Positions 12,168 through 23,634 are shown, counted from the first letter of the stretch. The stretch is 64,000 nucleotides of DNA from Poecilobothrus nobilitatus (GCA_947095535.1 CAMUPU010000004.1:32981-96980); one strand, 5' to 3'. The notes: generated by a model from the sequence alone, not told the origin. Program-made: numbers and translations.

Positions 12168-13650
12168 CGAAAAACCTTTTTTCTTTTCAGCCTTCTCTTT
12201 AGGGTATTAACCAAAGTCCATCAGATCTGTGAATATAAATCACCAGTATTAACGATAAAAGAAGGTGTGGGACTTATATTAAACGGAAATCTAAAATGAA
12301 TTCACAAAATTGACCTCAATATCTATGAAGACATACTGCAAAAATCAAAACTGGAAGTAAATGAGTTAAAACAAAACTATCTTATCAAAGCACAACTCAC
12401 ATTTCAAATACAGCAAATCGAAAAACTAATCATGGAACTAACCCAACATCCTACTAAAGTCAAACGTTCAATAAATTGGATCGGCAGCGCATGGAAATGG
12501 GTAGCCGGCAAACCCGAAGCCACAGATTGGGACGAAATACTTAGAAGTCACAATAACTTAATTCAAAATAACAACCAACAATATAAAATTAACGAAATTC
12601 TAACAAACACAACCAGACACATTGAGATGCAGTACAACAAAATTATTCAGAGGTTTAACCAAGATTCGGAGGAAATCGACCAGCAAATACTTTTCAACCA
12701 ACTTGACATGGTAAAAGATGAAATAAAAGAAGTAACTAGAGCAATCCAACTAGCAAAAGGAAAAATAGTGAATACAAATTTATTAAACAAAGAAGAAATA
12801 AATTCCTTAATTACAGAAATGGAAACATTACCATATTCCAATACAATTGAAGCAATTGAGTATGCAACACCAACAGTCGTAGTCAAAGATATGACACTTC
12901 TTTATGTCCTATCACTTCCGAAAACCAGAGGCCTTGAATATAATTAAGTAAAAATTAGGAGTACTATTAGAAACAACAGACAATTACATTTAACGTACAC
13001 AAACCTGTTAACAAGTATTAATCAAATATTTGACTTCAGCAAAGAATGTAAGAACTACAAAAATACCATCACCTGCAGAATAGACGAAATAGAAGAACTT
13101 CAAGAGAACCATTGCATTACCCAAATCCTGTGAAACTAGAACAATAGTTGCGAATATGAATTCAACCAAAAAGAAATAGTTGAAACCATTAATGAAAGTA
13201 CAATTTTTCTCAACAATTTCAACGGAACACTCCAATCAAATAGTACCACAAGAAAGCTCATAGGTAATTTCATAATCGAATTCTACAATGAAACAATACA
13301 ACAATTGGATGTACATCAAAAAAGAAACGCGAACATCGTAAATCATTCTACCGCCAAGAATGAACGACAACAACTCACAGGCTGAAATGAAATTCAACTT
13401 GGAATATCTACACAACTTGCACCTGAACAATGTCGAAGAACTAGACGAACTGTTCACAACTTCAGTTGTTACTTGTTAGTTACACACGTGATGTCACATT
13501 CGTCATAATCATCATCGCTGTAATATTAGCAGCCATTTCAAAAATCAAAAACAATAGCAGATTAAAAATCTCTCAAATAAATAAAACAATTGAACTCAAA
13601 ACTTCAACCAATAAAACTAAACTTTTGATCCACGTGGTCGTGGACTTTTA
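12168..13650 (+). pseudogene. env: Provirus 1 env-like gene
   Basis: Remnant of the errantiviral envelope-like glycoprotein gene. The open stretch at 12432-12947 contains a basic cleavage-type site ('KVKRS') followed by 'WIGSAWKWVAGKPEATDW', the conserved start of the transmembrane subunit, which is also present in provirus 2. After 12947 the frame is repeatedly broken. A hydrophobic segment near 13490-13550 ('FVIIIIAVILAAI') matches the membrane anchor. Two candidate splice acceptors precede it (ttttcag ending 12190 and ctttag ending 12202), consistent with the spliced env transcript of this group. No intact product is possible. Confidence 0.8.
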
Positions 13651-13660
13651 AGGAGGGAAA
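13651..13660 (+). promoter_or_regulatory. Polypurine tract of provirus 1
   Basis: The run aggagggaaa lies directly before the 3' LTR, in the place and form used to prime plus-strand synthesis. Confidence 0.7.
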
Positions 13661-13930
13661 AGTTAAGTTACCATATAACACATATTTTTATCCAGACGCT
13701 TAGGTCAGCATATTATTCTTGTGAAATATTCACCTGTGAAAAGTTTATTTTAATAATTCCCACAATATCAATAAATGCTTAGAAAGCATTTATTTACTAT
13801 AACTTAAGTTAGATTTAGCAATTAAAATTCAGTTTTATTTTATACTTGAAAATAATAATTACTTTAAATAAAGTGGACATTAGTCCTAAAATAATTTTTT
13901 TATAAGAAATATTCTTGTTATTTCTTAACT
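13661..13930 (+). repeat. 3' LTR of provirus 1
   Basis: Starts at the 'agttaagttacc' string and ends '...tatttcttaact', so its ends form the short AGTTA/TAACT inverted repeat usual for errantivirus LTRs. Whether it begins at 13661 or 13666 is uncertain. It holds 'ataaatgcttagaaagcattta', a perfect hairpin shared with the 5' LTR. Confidence 0.82.
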
Positions 13931-14329
13931 TGTATACTACATTTTAATGTTGTGGTTTTTTAAGAGACGGTTTAGTGGGGAAGGGCTTCTACTCAACCAT
14001 AAAAAACTGATTTTTAAAAAAAAATTGTAATACATTTTTCGGCAACTAGATGGCGTTTACGCCATCAATAAGGTGAAACCGTGACATCATACTGTACTGT
14101 TACGTGATTTATTTATTTTTTTTTAGTTTAGATCAAACAATTTTGCAATAAATCTCTTACAATTAAAGTTAAGTTACAATTTACATGTTACAATATACTA
14201 CATAATTATACATTTATTTCATAATTATAATACATAATTATTAATTATAATGAAAACCAGTTATATAATGACAATAAACAACATAACTAACTAATAAAAA
14301 CAAAACTAATAAACACTAACTAATAAAAA
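13931..14329. other. Spacer, no gene seen
   Basis: Contains short AT-rich direct repeats (ataattataatacataattatt; actaataaaaactaata) at 14200-14340. The second set is probably the 3' tail of the adjoining LINE. Confidence 0.5.
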
Positions 14330-14745
14330 CTAATAAGTAACAAAATTTAATGGATTATTAAAAAAGTTATGTTCTAATTTATCTTTTGATTGTGAAAGAT
14401 CAATATATGATTTATATTTATTATCCATCAATAGCATTCTGTGAATTGGTTCATTTGTGCCATAGTTAGTTCTGTTATATATGCTAGAAGGTCTAAGACG
14501 GGATGATGACGGATTGATGATAAAATTAATTTTATTGGAAATCATAGGTGAAATTATGTTGCCGTTTACTATTTCAGTTAGAAAAGTTACATCAGATATC
14601 TCTCTTCTAAGTTAATGAACTTAGATGAATTAAGTTTAATCTATGTTCGTAAGATGGTAAAATTACTGTGTTACCAAAGTCTTAAGCCAAAACGAATAAT
14701 TTTTTTTTGCATAGATTTAATTCTATTATATGAATAAAATAAATA
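14330..14745 (-). pseudogene. LINE ORF2 C-terminus
   Basis: Reading leftward, the end of a jockey-like LINE ORF2: 'SMQKKIIRFGLRLW' near 14720-14680, 'RREISDVTFLTEIVNG' near 14610-14565, then the open stretch 14545-14330 ending at the stop. This order (IQRRF..LR..., RR..SD..FL..I.NG) is typical of the region after the RT in jockey/CR1-like LINEs. A frameshift or stop separates the two parts. The fragment is joined at 14757 to another LINE fragment of opposite orientation. Confidence 0.65.
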
Positions 14746-14756
14746 TTTGCATTTGA

Positions 14757-15750
14757 TAAAAAGGAGAACTTACCCAGAAGGCTCTTCAAAATAATAATAA
14801 TAACAGGAGATAAGTTTTGGCTAGCTTAAGGAACAATAAAATATTTGATAATGTTAGACTAATTCTAGCATATCTTCATGATAAATCTAACGACGTTTGC
14901 ATTGGTGGTATAATTAATACATTGCTAAAAATAGCGGTTCAACAAGAAGGATTGCCCACCGATATTAACGATTTACGTGATATTTTTCTGAGATATCATG
15001 AAACATTTAACATATCCACTGATAATGCCCTAACTGATTTGTAATCGTCCCCTTTCTAGCTAAAATAAATCAATTTAACATCAGTCTATTATCATCTGTC
15101 TCTGAATCACACACAAAGGATCCTTTTAAATTAACTATTTATTATCAAAATGTAAGAGGTTTATGTACAAAATCTGAAAAGGTTTTCTTAAATTCTTCAC
15201 TTTTAGATTTTGATTGTTTTCTTCATCAACTAAGATTCTTGAAATTTTCGTTTCGACTTTCACTGTCTATAGGATTGAAAGATATGATCGTGTTTTTTCT
15301 CATAACGTTCCAAGAGGTGTTGGTGTATTAATAGCTGTAAAAAATACATTTTTTCCTTGCAATTATTACTTACTCAGTGCGATTCGTCTGAAGTTATAGA
15401 AATTATTGCCATTAAAATTGAATTGCAGTTGATAGATGTTAGTATCATTAACTGTTATATTCCTCGTGGGTCCAGTATTGAAGTATATACTAAATATATA
15501 TCAAAAATTGATTTACTAATTAGTAGTCTCAACACAAATAATGATATTCTATAGGGTGATTTTAATCTACCTAATATTAAATGGGTTGCACATGAAGAGG
15601 AAGCGTATTTTGTACCATATGAATTAGTTAGTAATATTGAGTGCTTTGTAATCGATTCTTTTAATTCTTTTAATTTTCAACAGGTTTTTTAATAATCGCG
15701 GGAAGCAGTTAGACTTGCTATTTACTTCAAACTGGAATAATTTAGTTACT
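14757..15750 (+). pseudogene. LINE fragment with apurinic endonuclease domain
   Basis: From about 15135 the codons read 'TIYYQNVRGLCTKSEK', the usual start of a LINE ORF2 endonuclease. 'RGVGVLIAVKN' follows near 15313, then 'IIAIKIELQLIDVSIINCYIP' (15357-15470), and 'GDFNLPNIKW' near 15557-15585, which is the GDFN catalytic block. At least two frame changes and one stop (tag at 15553) interrupt it. Upstream, 14817-15044 is a 75-codon open frame of unknown identity that could be the end of ORF1 or leader. The first ~160 bases recur at 32146-32305. Confidence 0.68.
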
Positions 15751-16530
15751 ATTACAGTAGTATAAATATGGGGTTTCTGCGGCAGTCAAAATCGTTCTTG
15801 ACAGTTGTTTGTGTCTTGGAAAATTATTTTTAATAGGATTGGATTAGTTGTTAGTGTTTTGGGAAATGGTTTTTAGTATATTGTTAGTAGGTTTTGATAT
15901 CGTTATTAGTGAGTGAATGGGAAAAGTAGTAAGGTTAATGGGAATGTTTAATATGTTATGATATATTAGTAGATGTCGTTAGTAGTGAGTGAATGGGAAA
16001 AAATAGTAAGATTAATGGCAAGCTAGTATGCTCTGATGTTGATAAATGTAACAATTTTTGAGTGAATGGTATTAATGGGAATGTAGCAAGAATAAGAGTA
16101 AGTAAGAATAATAAACAAAAGGGTGAAAAGATCAGTTTAATATGAAAAGGAATAAGAAAAAAGAGGCTGCGTGATTAAACTTTAATATAACTATTTTAAA
16201 ATATTATCCTCCTACTATAGTTTTAAAACACCAGACAGTTTTTCTGTAAATTATATATAGGAAAATAGGTAAACAGCTGATTTTTTTGGAATCCAAATTT
16301 GCTTTTAAAACTTTTCATAAGGTTTACAATAAATGTTTAACAAATAAAAAGTGGTGAAAACGTTAAAGTTAAATTTGAATTAAAAATGATCAACTTCTTA
16401 ATGTATTGTTTTTAAAAGAAAAAGTTCGTTATTTTTTAACGGTTTTTTTCACACTTAAATCAATTAAACATAGGCAAAGGAAAATAATAAAGTAAAAACA
16501 AAAATTTGCGGAAAAAACCTCGTTAATTTA
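15751..16530. other. Unassigned sequence with short dispersed repeats
   Basis: G-rich by local standards. The phrase 'agtgagtgaatgggaaaa' followed by 'tagtaagattaatgg' occurs at 15908-15945 and 15986-16018, with a partial third copy near 16060. This could be the leader of an unknown retroelement. I see no coding frame. Confidence 0.4.
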
Positions 16531-16682
16531 TAACTTATGAAGTGCAAAAATTTTCTTTGACACGGAGTGTGCAACTGGAGAAATGATACCACCAACTATT
16601 ACTCGTAGTTAACCAACTAAGAACAAAACGTAAGAACAAAACGAAAGGAAGTACAAACGAAAACAAAACGAAAGCAGAAGAT

Positions 16683-16931
16683 ATGAAAGTGATAACAAAA
16701 AAGCAAAAGTTATTAAATGAATTTAACGCCATCAGCAACATCAATCAATATAAATTTTTAAAAGTGAAAGAAATGGATGTAGAAATCCTATACATGATCG
16801 AAATAGTAAGAAAAATTAAAACTATTTATGGTTTAAAATGGGTTCTTGAAACATCAAAATATATAGTTTGGTTGCCTAAGAAATATTACTTTTATTTTCA
16901 AAAAAAATTACAGATTTTGTTGAAGAAATAA
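16683..16931 (+). CDS. Small Maverick companion protein (LP[K/E]-[K/R]-[Y/F] family), copy A
   Basis: An 82-codon open frame starting at ATG 16683. The pattern 'LNEFNAISNINQYKFLKVKEM' followed by 'RKIKTIYGLKWVLET' and 'VWLPKKYY' corresponds in layout to the gene at 40359-40767 (two beta-rich halves, then 'FFLPERFSKK'). I recall small proteins of this form repeatedly next to Maverick genes in insects, but I know no established function. Coding resemblance continues past the stop ('VTYYSRHKHPLQP', near 16936-16975), so the C-terminus may be truncated. It stands beside the integrase, transcribed convergently with it. Confidence 0.55.
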   Translation: MKVITKKQKLLNEFNAISNINQYKFLKVKEMDVEILYMIEIVRKIKTIYGLKWVLETSKYIVWLPKKYYFYFQKKLQILLKK

Positions 16932-17069
16932 ACAATGTGACGTATTACAGCCGACATAAACATCCATTACAGCCAACATAAACGGTAATTTAAATTTATT
17001 AGAGGTTAAAATCGAAATCATGTAAAAAAAAAAAAAAATTAAAAATGAAAAACAAAACATTTGATTCAA

Positions 17070-18021
17070 AATATATTCTTTTCATTTATCCACGAATTAT
17101 GACTACTGTCAAACTCTAACCATTTTACAAATACTTTATTCCCTTTTTTTGCAATACTTTTTCAATTAATTATGTATCAGGATACTTCACAGGTGTTATT
17201 TCCGAATCATGAAATCCTGCAGATATCAATTCACCTTTATAATCAGTTAAATTGATATATGACGGGATTAGTTATATTTACTTTTAATATTTTGAAAATT
17301 TCCGTTGACCAGTTTGGTTAGTAACTTTTCTCAAAAGTTTTTTTATATTTACTTATTCTAACAAAATCTCCCACTCTAAATTTACCCTTATGGAATATCT
17401 TGAGATGATTGTGTACTGTTTTTAATAAAAATTTTTCATTGCTTTTTTTCTTTATAACTTCATAAGGTTTCATTTTGATTGTAAGATGTTTTGTTGAATT
17501 ATACGTAATTATAATAGAATCCAAAATATGAAGCCACTTATAACTTCCTTGTAAACTAAATTTTTTCCACATAATACTTTTTAAAGTACGACAACAATTT
17601 GATGCCTTCAATTCGGAACAACAATTGATGCCTTTAATTCGGAAAATGTATGATAGTGTTGAATATTTTTTTCTATCCATATATTCCTGAAATTTAGTAT
17701 TGAAAAATTCTTTTCCCTCATCAGAGTGAATATTTTTAGGTTGACTATAAGCTTTTCTGAATACTTTTTTGATTGCATCTAAAACGTTTTCAGCATTTTT
17801 GTTTTTAAAATGCATATGCGTATTTTAAAAGTATCTATTACAGTTAGTAAATATTTATATCTTTCATTGACTTTACCATAAGGTATTATCTCAAGCAAAT
17901 CTATTTGCCATGTACCATTTAGACCTCTTTGTATAAATCTCCTTTGAGGAAATTTTCGTTTAGTTGGTCTATGAATCTCTTCAACAATTTGTTTTCTTGT
18001 CATTCTTTGTATACCAAGCAA
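17070..18021 (-). pseudogene. Maverick integrase with chromodomain, copy A
   Basis: A retroviral-type DDE integrase of the Maverick class. Reading leftward: 'EEIHRPTKRKFPQRRFIQRG' (18000-17935); the first catalytic Asp in 'TWQIDLLEI' (about 17910); 'YLLTVIDTF'; a frame change near 17800; the second Asp in 'NIHSDEGKEFFN' (about 17720); the region of the third acidic residue, disrupted by a short duplication around 17600-17650; 'SKYKKTFEKSY' (17320); and a chromodomain-like tail 'KGNKVFVKWLEFDSSHNSW' near 17145-17090. A close relative lies at 33462-34327. At least two frameshifts make it non-functional. Confidence 0.83.
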
Positions 18022-18250
18022 TTAAATTTTTAAATTCTTCTTCATATTTTTGTATAGAATAACATTCACAGGTATCTGGTCCTGAAGTTGAATTATCATA
18101 AGCCCAAAGACACGAAATAAAGTGCATACCCCAATTTGAATTGTATTTTGTCTTCCTTCCAAAGTTTTCTAAATGTTCTTGTAAATATAGAATGCATTGT
18201 TTATGTTCATCTAGTAATATAAAAGAACAAACTTTGAAAAACACATCCAT
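18005..18250 (-). pseudogene. Conserved segment upstream of the Maverick integrase, copy A
   Basis: An open frame on the minus strand containing 'AYDNSTSGPDTCECYSIQKY' and 'NLIAWYTKN', immediately upstream of the integrase in a different frame. The same sequence pattern ('AYDNSSSGPDTCNC', 'NLIKWY') stands in the same place in copy B (34333-34430). It could be the N-terminal part of the integrase or a separate small gene. The Cys-x-Cys pair and the invariant Ser-Gly-Pro-Asp-Thr-Cys suggest a constrained fold. I do not recognise a family. Confidence 0.5.
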
Positions 18251-18329
18251 TGTGAAGTATAAATAAAATAAAATTATAAATTTCTTCGTTTATATACTTT
18301 TTCCAAATCAATCCCGTACACAATATACA

Positions 18330-19872
18330 TATTATTTATTTATTTATATTTATAAATTCAAAAGAGCTCAGTCGCTCGTACTGGGTATTCATAATAAAAA
18401 TCATAACAATTCATTAACATAATTCAGTGCATAAAAAAAATCAAAACAACATAACAATCCTGTAATTCAATGCTTATTAATAATATGTAGAAACAAAACC
18501 AAAATAAAGATGTAATATTAGAAAAAACAAACAAGAAAAAAAAAATAGAACACAATTAGGTACTAAAAAAATTTATAAAAATAAAAAGAAAACAAACTAA
18601 TATATATAAGAAGCTAAATAATTCAATTAACTTTAAGATAAAAATTCAAATACAAATTGCAATAAGTTTGTAAACTAAATGTAGGTATACACAAAATTTG
18701 ACTTATAAAATATTCATTAAATTTTCTTTTAAATTTATTTAAGTAATTTAAATCTTTCAAATAATTAGGCAAACAGTTGTAATTCTTAAACGCCAAATTA
18801 TATATGGGATCTTGCCTATTGAACCTGATTTTTGACTAGACCAACCTAATATTATCAGCACTCCTTGTACCATAACTGTGATAGCTATTGTTGAACCAGT
18901 GCTGGACGTTCGTATTGATGTTTCCAGTAATTATTAGATGAGTTTGAGTTGCCAATTTACTTTTGATGAGTACGTCAATAGGAAGAATGTTATGTTTCGT
19001 ATGGCTTTCTTGAAAAGCGGAAGTTCTTGAATTACAGCCATACAGGTTTTTAATAGCCTTGTTTTGTAGCTTTTGTCATATTTGTATCGAGTACATAACA
19101 GAACTGTGAAACATACTATAAAAGAGTGACCTCTTCATATTGAAAGAAACTCTTCTATTAATAATTCAAAAAATCCCAGCAATCTTTCTTCCTTTTTTAA
19201 CTTGTTCATCGATTTGGTTACACCAACTCAATTTGTCATCAACAACAACCTCCAAATATTTGTGACTGCCAGCTTTATCAATAAAACAGTTGTCATAAAA
19301 TATATCAACTTTGTCTGACGGCTTAGATCTAAATAACACGGTTTTCTTCGTATTTATTAATAATTTGTGTTTATTCATCCATGATTCTGTATCTTTTCTT
19401 TTATATTTTCCAACGAGTTTTGAGTATACACTATTACTAAGTCATCCGCAAACATAAACGGTTTACCACACAATTCGAAATTTAACAGACTACTAATATA
19501 AATCGAAAACAAAACCGGACCCAAAGAACTACCCTGTATTACACCAAACTTATTATTGCGCCGTTTGCTTTTCAGTCCCTGACACTCAGTAAATTGGGGT
19601 CGTGCTAACAGATAACTTTTAAACCAATTGAGCTCTTTTCCTATAACACCACATTCATATAATATTCTTACCATTATATTTCGATCAACAGAATCAAAGG
19701 CCTTCGATACATCGAAAAACACAGCTGCGACTTTTTTTGGTTTATCAATTCCAGATTGAACACAAAATCAGACACAAAATCAAATAAGGCTGCTTGAGTG
19801 CTTAACTTAACTTTGTACTCATCTTATTCTTCTTACACATGAAGAATATAGATGAATATGCGATGACAAAGT
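18330..19872 (-). mobile_element. 5'-truncated LINE inserted in Maverick A
   Basis: A jockey-like LINE ORF2 fragment. The RT shows 'VFFDVSKAFDSVDRNIMVR' (19722 leftward), 'GVIQGSSLGPVLFSIYISSLL' (near 19550) and the catalytic 'FMFADDLVIVY' (19455). A frameshift near 19378 leads into 'KHLLINTKKTVLFRSKP'. The C-terminal tail ('NLAFKNYNCLPNYLKDLN') is traceable at 18810-18740. The 3' end is a (TAAA)n-like tail at about 18332-18350. The 5' end breaks inside the RT at about 19872. The same family, ending near the same internal point, is at 32306-33137. Confidence 0.78.
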
Positions 19873-20104
19873 CTTTCATAGTCATTGTAAGAAAGAGAAT
19901 AAAGTTACAAATTTCCGTTTTTTTACACTTAATTTATTTTGAAAATTGGTAGTTTAAATCTATACATTTCTATATAATAAAATAAATAGTTAATCATTTG
20001 CAGTCTCTTTTAATCTTTAACTGAAAAATATAAATTTAAACAAATAAAGCAAAATTTTAATAATACAGTTTTATTATACATATAACTAATTTCTATTATA
20101 ATTT

Positions 20105-20654
20105 TCAATATTTGTTTGTGGTAATTTTATAATTTTTTTTTAACATGATAGGTATTTCAAAAAATAATCTCGAGTGATTACATTGAATATTATAGTAACC
20201 TTGTGCTAAATATATTTCATCTTGTAACTTCAGTTTTTGCTCTTCTTGACACATATTTAGATATTTTGTTACGTGTGCTTTTACAAAATCTTCAGCGCTT
20301 TTATTATATGTTATAACTGAAATTAGAAATTCACTGATATTATAGAAATTATCTATTACCTCTTCATTTAAAATAAAAAATGTTTGTCCTTTGTGATAAC
20401 GTTTAACGTTTAAATAATTTTTTTTATGTACATGTTTTGCGGAATTTTTTTTTAAAATCAGACTGTATACCACAATCCATTCATGATAGTTATAATTATA
20501 AAATGTTGTTTGGTTATTACGAATATGTTGAAATGTAATTCTTGTTTCACAAGACTCTGGGTCAAAACTAAGTGAGGATACTAATGTGTGTCCCTTATTT
20601 AGAAAAATATGTATAAGCTAACTGCAAGTTTTTATTAGTATTGTATTCTTCCAT
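20105..20654 (-). pseudogene. Uncharacterised Maverick gene downstream of protease, copy A
   Basis: Homologue of the intact 191-codon gene at 38438-39013, in the same position just after the protease. The ATG lies at 20654-20652. Frame breaks occur before the long open part at 20473-20105, which contains 'LISVITYNKSAEDFVKAHVT' and ends 'QCNHSRLFFEIPIML' (copy B: 'QCNYSRLFYEIPMFL'). Conservation of position and of this C-terminal block in two diverged copies argues for a real virion or assembly gene. I do not recognise a domain. Copy A is disrupted in its N-terminal third. Confidence 0.6.
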
Positions 20655-20689
20655 TGTTATAATCAAACTGAATATTTAAAATCACTGAT

Positions 20690-21186
20690 TTAATATTTAC
20701 TTTTCTTAGCAATACATGACTGTACATTTTTATTTTCTCCAAATATACCTTTAAATTGTTTCATTATACATTTATCATTTTTTATGTTGTTTTTTATATT
20801 ATCAACATTGCTAAATAAATTCAAAAAATGATTCATACTTATGTACTGACATCGATAGTATAAGTAAACACAGCAATGTTGACTACAAAAATTAGAAAAA
20901 TCACTTTGCAAACGCATTCCATTAAATAAAGTATAGTATTTTTTAAATAAATTAATAATTTGTTTTCACGTGGTGGTCTTCCATATGAGTCAAAATATTC
21001 TATACATCCTTCTTCTGGTATAAAAATTGCCAACCAATGTTCTTCTTTAAATATCTGTGTATTAAAAACGAGAAAAGATGGTCTTTCGATAACTTTTGGT
21101 ATACGATCCAATGCCCGTACTCCGTTGAATAATTTTTTTGTACTTTTATTACCTTTCAAAATCTGTGCAATCTCTATGGAATTCAT
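20690..21186 (-). pseudogene. Adenain-like cysteine protease, copy A
   Basis: Maverick maturation protease of the adenovirus protease/Ulp1 fold, which cleaves capsid proteins. It starts at 'MNSIEIAQILKGN' and shows 'EEHWLAIFIP' with the catalytic His and 'CIEYFDSYGRPP' with the acidic residue. After a frameshift near 20900 comes 'CSQHCCVYLYYRC' with the catalytic Cys. The frame change lies between His and Cys, so this copy cannot yield a working enzyme. It sits between the major capsid gene and the 20105-20654 gene, as in copy B. Confidence 0.82.
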
Positions 21187-21258
21187 GTTGCTATGTTGAA
21201 AGCACAATAGACCCTCAAATTTTTTATATCATGTTTTATGTATGTAAATTTACTTTAT

Positions 21259-22175
21259 TCATAGATTTGTATAAACGTTACGATTTTTATCTATTTGCAT
21301 ATTCGCATCAAACTGTCCATATAAAATAGCTGTTAAGGTAGAATGGAGTGGTTTTGATAATTTTGCTTCAATTCTTAAGGTTCCTTGATTGAGTAAACCT
21401 TGGCACACTTCATTAGCTGATGAATCTGTGTTATGTTATCGAATGCCAACATTAAACAAACCATTATTAAACATTGATTTTGTTATTTGAAGACCTTCAT
21501 CGTAATGTTGTATTCCTGTACCGGTGAAAAGAGTATTATTGATAATTGAGATTCATCAAAGTCTGGTTTCTCTAGGGTAAGTAATATACTAATATCAACG
21601 CCATTTATTAGTAAAGAAGGTTGATTGAACATATCTATATGTAATTTATTCATAATTTCAACTACATTGCTATCATTGAAAAGTCTCTGTCTTTCTTTAG
21701 AGCCTTTGTTATTAGCATTCGCTATATTAGCCTTATATAGAATCCATCCAGCGTATTCTAAATGAGTTGTGGCGGCGTCTATTCCATAATTTAGAAAAAA
21801 TTCAATATATGATCTATAATGATAATTTCCATCGGATGGAGTAATATTCTTTCCATTTAACGGAACATTGGATTGTTTTATTAATGAATGTAAAATATTA
21901 TTAACTACACTAGGCTGTGGTATCAATTGGAAATCAGATCCTTTATCATTATTCCAATGAGTTCCATCTTTTTTAGTTATTTGCACCTTTAATCTCAAAT
22001 ATGTTGAAGATAAATCTCTATATGTATCACCATGACCTAGGGAAACAAATTCAATGGTTTATGAATTATCTAAAGAAGCAATAGGATTGTAACAAACTTC
22101 TTCAGATCGCAAAATACTGGACTGAATGGGTGGTGTTTTAAAAATATCCAATTCAGATTTCATACATTCACTCAT
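21259..22175 (-). pseudogene. Maverick major capsid protein, copy A (internally deleted)
   Basis: Double-jelly-roll-type major capsid protein of Mavericks. The start at ATG 22175 reads 'MSECMKSELDIF', as in copy B ('MECMKSELDLF'). The open part 21998-21483 includes 'PQPSVVNNILHSLIKQSNVP' and 'DMFNQPSLLINGVDI', shared with copy B. A stop interrupts near 22060. After 21483 the middle of the second jelly roll is missing, but the end is recognisable: 'LLNQGTLRIEAKLS' and 'FDANMQIDKNRNVYTN' before the stop at 21259. It is shorter than copy B in the second half and cannot fold normally. Confidence 0.82.
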
Positions 22176-22269
22176 TTTAATCAAAAATATCTCTTTTTCT
22201 AAGTTTGTTCTTACTTTGACGTCGTTTTCTTACTAAATAACTTAAACGTTTCAAACCAGGTCTTTTTTA

Positions 22270-22590
22270 GTTTTAATTTTTATTTTTCTCTTGTTTTTAC
22301 CAGATCCATACATTTCATTCAGTTTTCGAACAACACCACGCCTGACATTTTTAACAATTTCTTTATCACGATTTTTCACCACTTCCTTTATATTTGCACC
22401 TGGTGCAATATTAGATAAAGCATTAATAGCCGAGTTTATAGCTTCATTCTTTAATATATTTACACCTGAACTAAATATTGGTTTTAAATATCTATATCAC
22501 CGAAAAAACTTCCTAATCCTTGTCCTTTTTGATACGGTACTCCTGAGTAAAACAAGTGACCAATATCTTCTAAACCTCTCTCCGATTACA
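22270..22590 (-). pseudogene. Minor capsid/membrane-active protein remnant (adenovirus pVI-like position)
   Basis: Reading leftward, parts in different frames give 'GLEDIGHLFYSGVPYQKGQG', 'LGSFFG', 'LKPIFSSGVNILKNEAINSA', 'NIAPGANIKEVVKNRDKEI' and 'RKLNEMYGSGKNKRK'. A short Gly-rich N-terminus ('VPYQKGxGLGSFFG'), an amphipathic middle and a basic end are typical of a small Maverick virion protein that others have compared to adenovirus pVI. It lies directly upstream of the major capsid gene on the same strand. Several frameshifts are present. The equivalent gene was not found in copies B to D. Confidence 0.6.
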
Positions 22591-22699
22591 TCAAATAATA
22601 CGTATATTACACTCGATCCATTTTGATATAATGTATTTTTCTGTTACATCCTTTATTTATACTATGAGGGCTACAACCGTACATAACTTACTGGCTATG

Positions 22700-23625
22700 T
22701 ACATCCTTAATAAGACTTATGATTATGTACGGAGTTAGTATTTTGGAAGGCAATCGACAAAGAGGTCAACCGCAAGGCAGTCGCTAGGGTTCAAAGAATT
22801 GCCCCAATATGTATTTGTGGCTTTTACCAATCCCCTTCTGTGTTATTGGATATCATACTTAATCTAGTGCTTACAGAATATTATAGCAATTTGCAGCCGG
22901 AAACAGAGCTGTAATATTAAAAGCTACATCACGTTCAATTCATAAGGAGGTCATCGGATATGAAAAATCAATTCAAGCCAATTCCTGTTTTGGTGAACTA
23001 CACGTTCCCCACTTACTTCCTTGAAAAATCTCACTTGAGGAGAATACCAAGCCGTGAGTTTGAACTCGAAAACAGTGATGACATTCGAAGGAGTACAGTG
23101 CTACATAGATGGATCAAAAACTAGGAGCAGAGTAAGATGCGGGGGTCTTCTCAGAAAATTCAAATTTCCGACTACCAGCCCATTAGTGTCTTTCAAGCGG
23201 AAATTATAAAAATTCAATTTGCTGAATAGGAGTGTTTTAACTGTAAAACAAGTACGCATAAATCTCTGAATTAACATGTTCAACCTCGTAGAGTTTAGAG
23301 AGATACCAACCTCTTTGCTGGGTATCTGGTCATCGAGGAATTACGGGAAATGAAAAAGCTGGTGAGCTTGCAAGAACTGGCACAAATTTACAGGTTCCGC
23401 CGGATAAAGAAAGACTAGGGCTATTTCTATCTACAAGAAAAACGTTACTTCGAAAGGAAATAACGGATGTTCTAAATATCAAATGGTCAAATTTGACTTC
23501 GTGCAATATAAGACGACTGATATGTCCCAAAACCGTTTTAAGATGATCTAGAGATTTGCTTTCTCTTTCTCTTCAAAACGTATATACTGGAATGAGAATG
23601 GGTATAATCACCGGTCATTGTCTAA
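22700..23625 (+). pseudogene. LINE RT tail, RNase H and C-terminus
   Basis: Begins with an RT-tail segment ('FWKAIDKEVNRKAVARVQRI', 22744-22803, then 'ICICGFYQSPS') as in RNase H-bearing LINEs. From 22945 it duplicates 6352-6870. The RNase H domain shows 'YIDGSKT' near 23104 and, after frame changes, 'WVSGHRGITGNEKAGELART' at 23320-23382, the conserved His block. The last stretch ('CNIRRLICPK', 'MGIITGHCLI') matches the usual end of this type. Stops and shifts throughout. It ends against the BEL/Pao gag fragment at about 23630. Confidence 0.75.
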
Positions 23626-23634
23626 TATAAATAT

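Larger units (their letters stand above)
7729..13930 (+). mobile_element. Errantivirus-like Ty3/gypsy provirus 1 (decayed)
   Basis: A full-length but decayed LTR retrotransposon with gag, pol (protease, RT, RNase H, integrase) and an env-like third gene, in the order and relative frames of insect errantiviruses. Homologous LTRs lie at 7740-7950 and 13661-13930, with a purine-rich tract just before the right one. The LTRs differ by an approximately 38-base indel, and the left copy lacks the last ~17 bases of the right copy, so the insertion is old. Every gene carries stops, frameshifts or deletions. Confidence 0.88.
16540..22640. mobile_element. Maverick/Polinton fragment A
   Basis: A decayed piece of a large virus-like DNA transposon. 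On the minus strand it carries, right to left, a membrane-active minor capsid-like protein, the major capsid protein, an adenain-like protease, a conserved companion gene and the chromodomain integrase. On the plus strand it carries a small companion gene. A LINE (18330-19872) splits the capsid module from the integrase. The DNA polymerase and the packaging ATPase are missing. Neither terminal inverted repeats nor target-site duplications could be seen. Confidence 0.85.

Noticed and set aside
16535..16744. Minus-strand 69-codon frame opposite the small Maverick gene
   Set aside because: Overlaps the start of the plus-strand gene and has only AT-driven hydrophobic composition.
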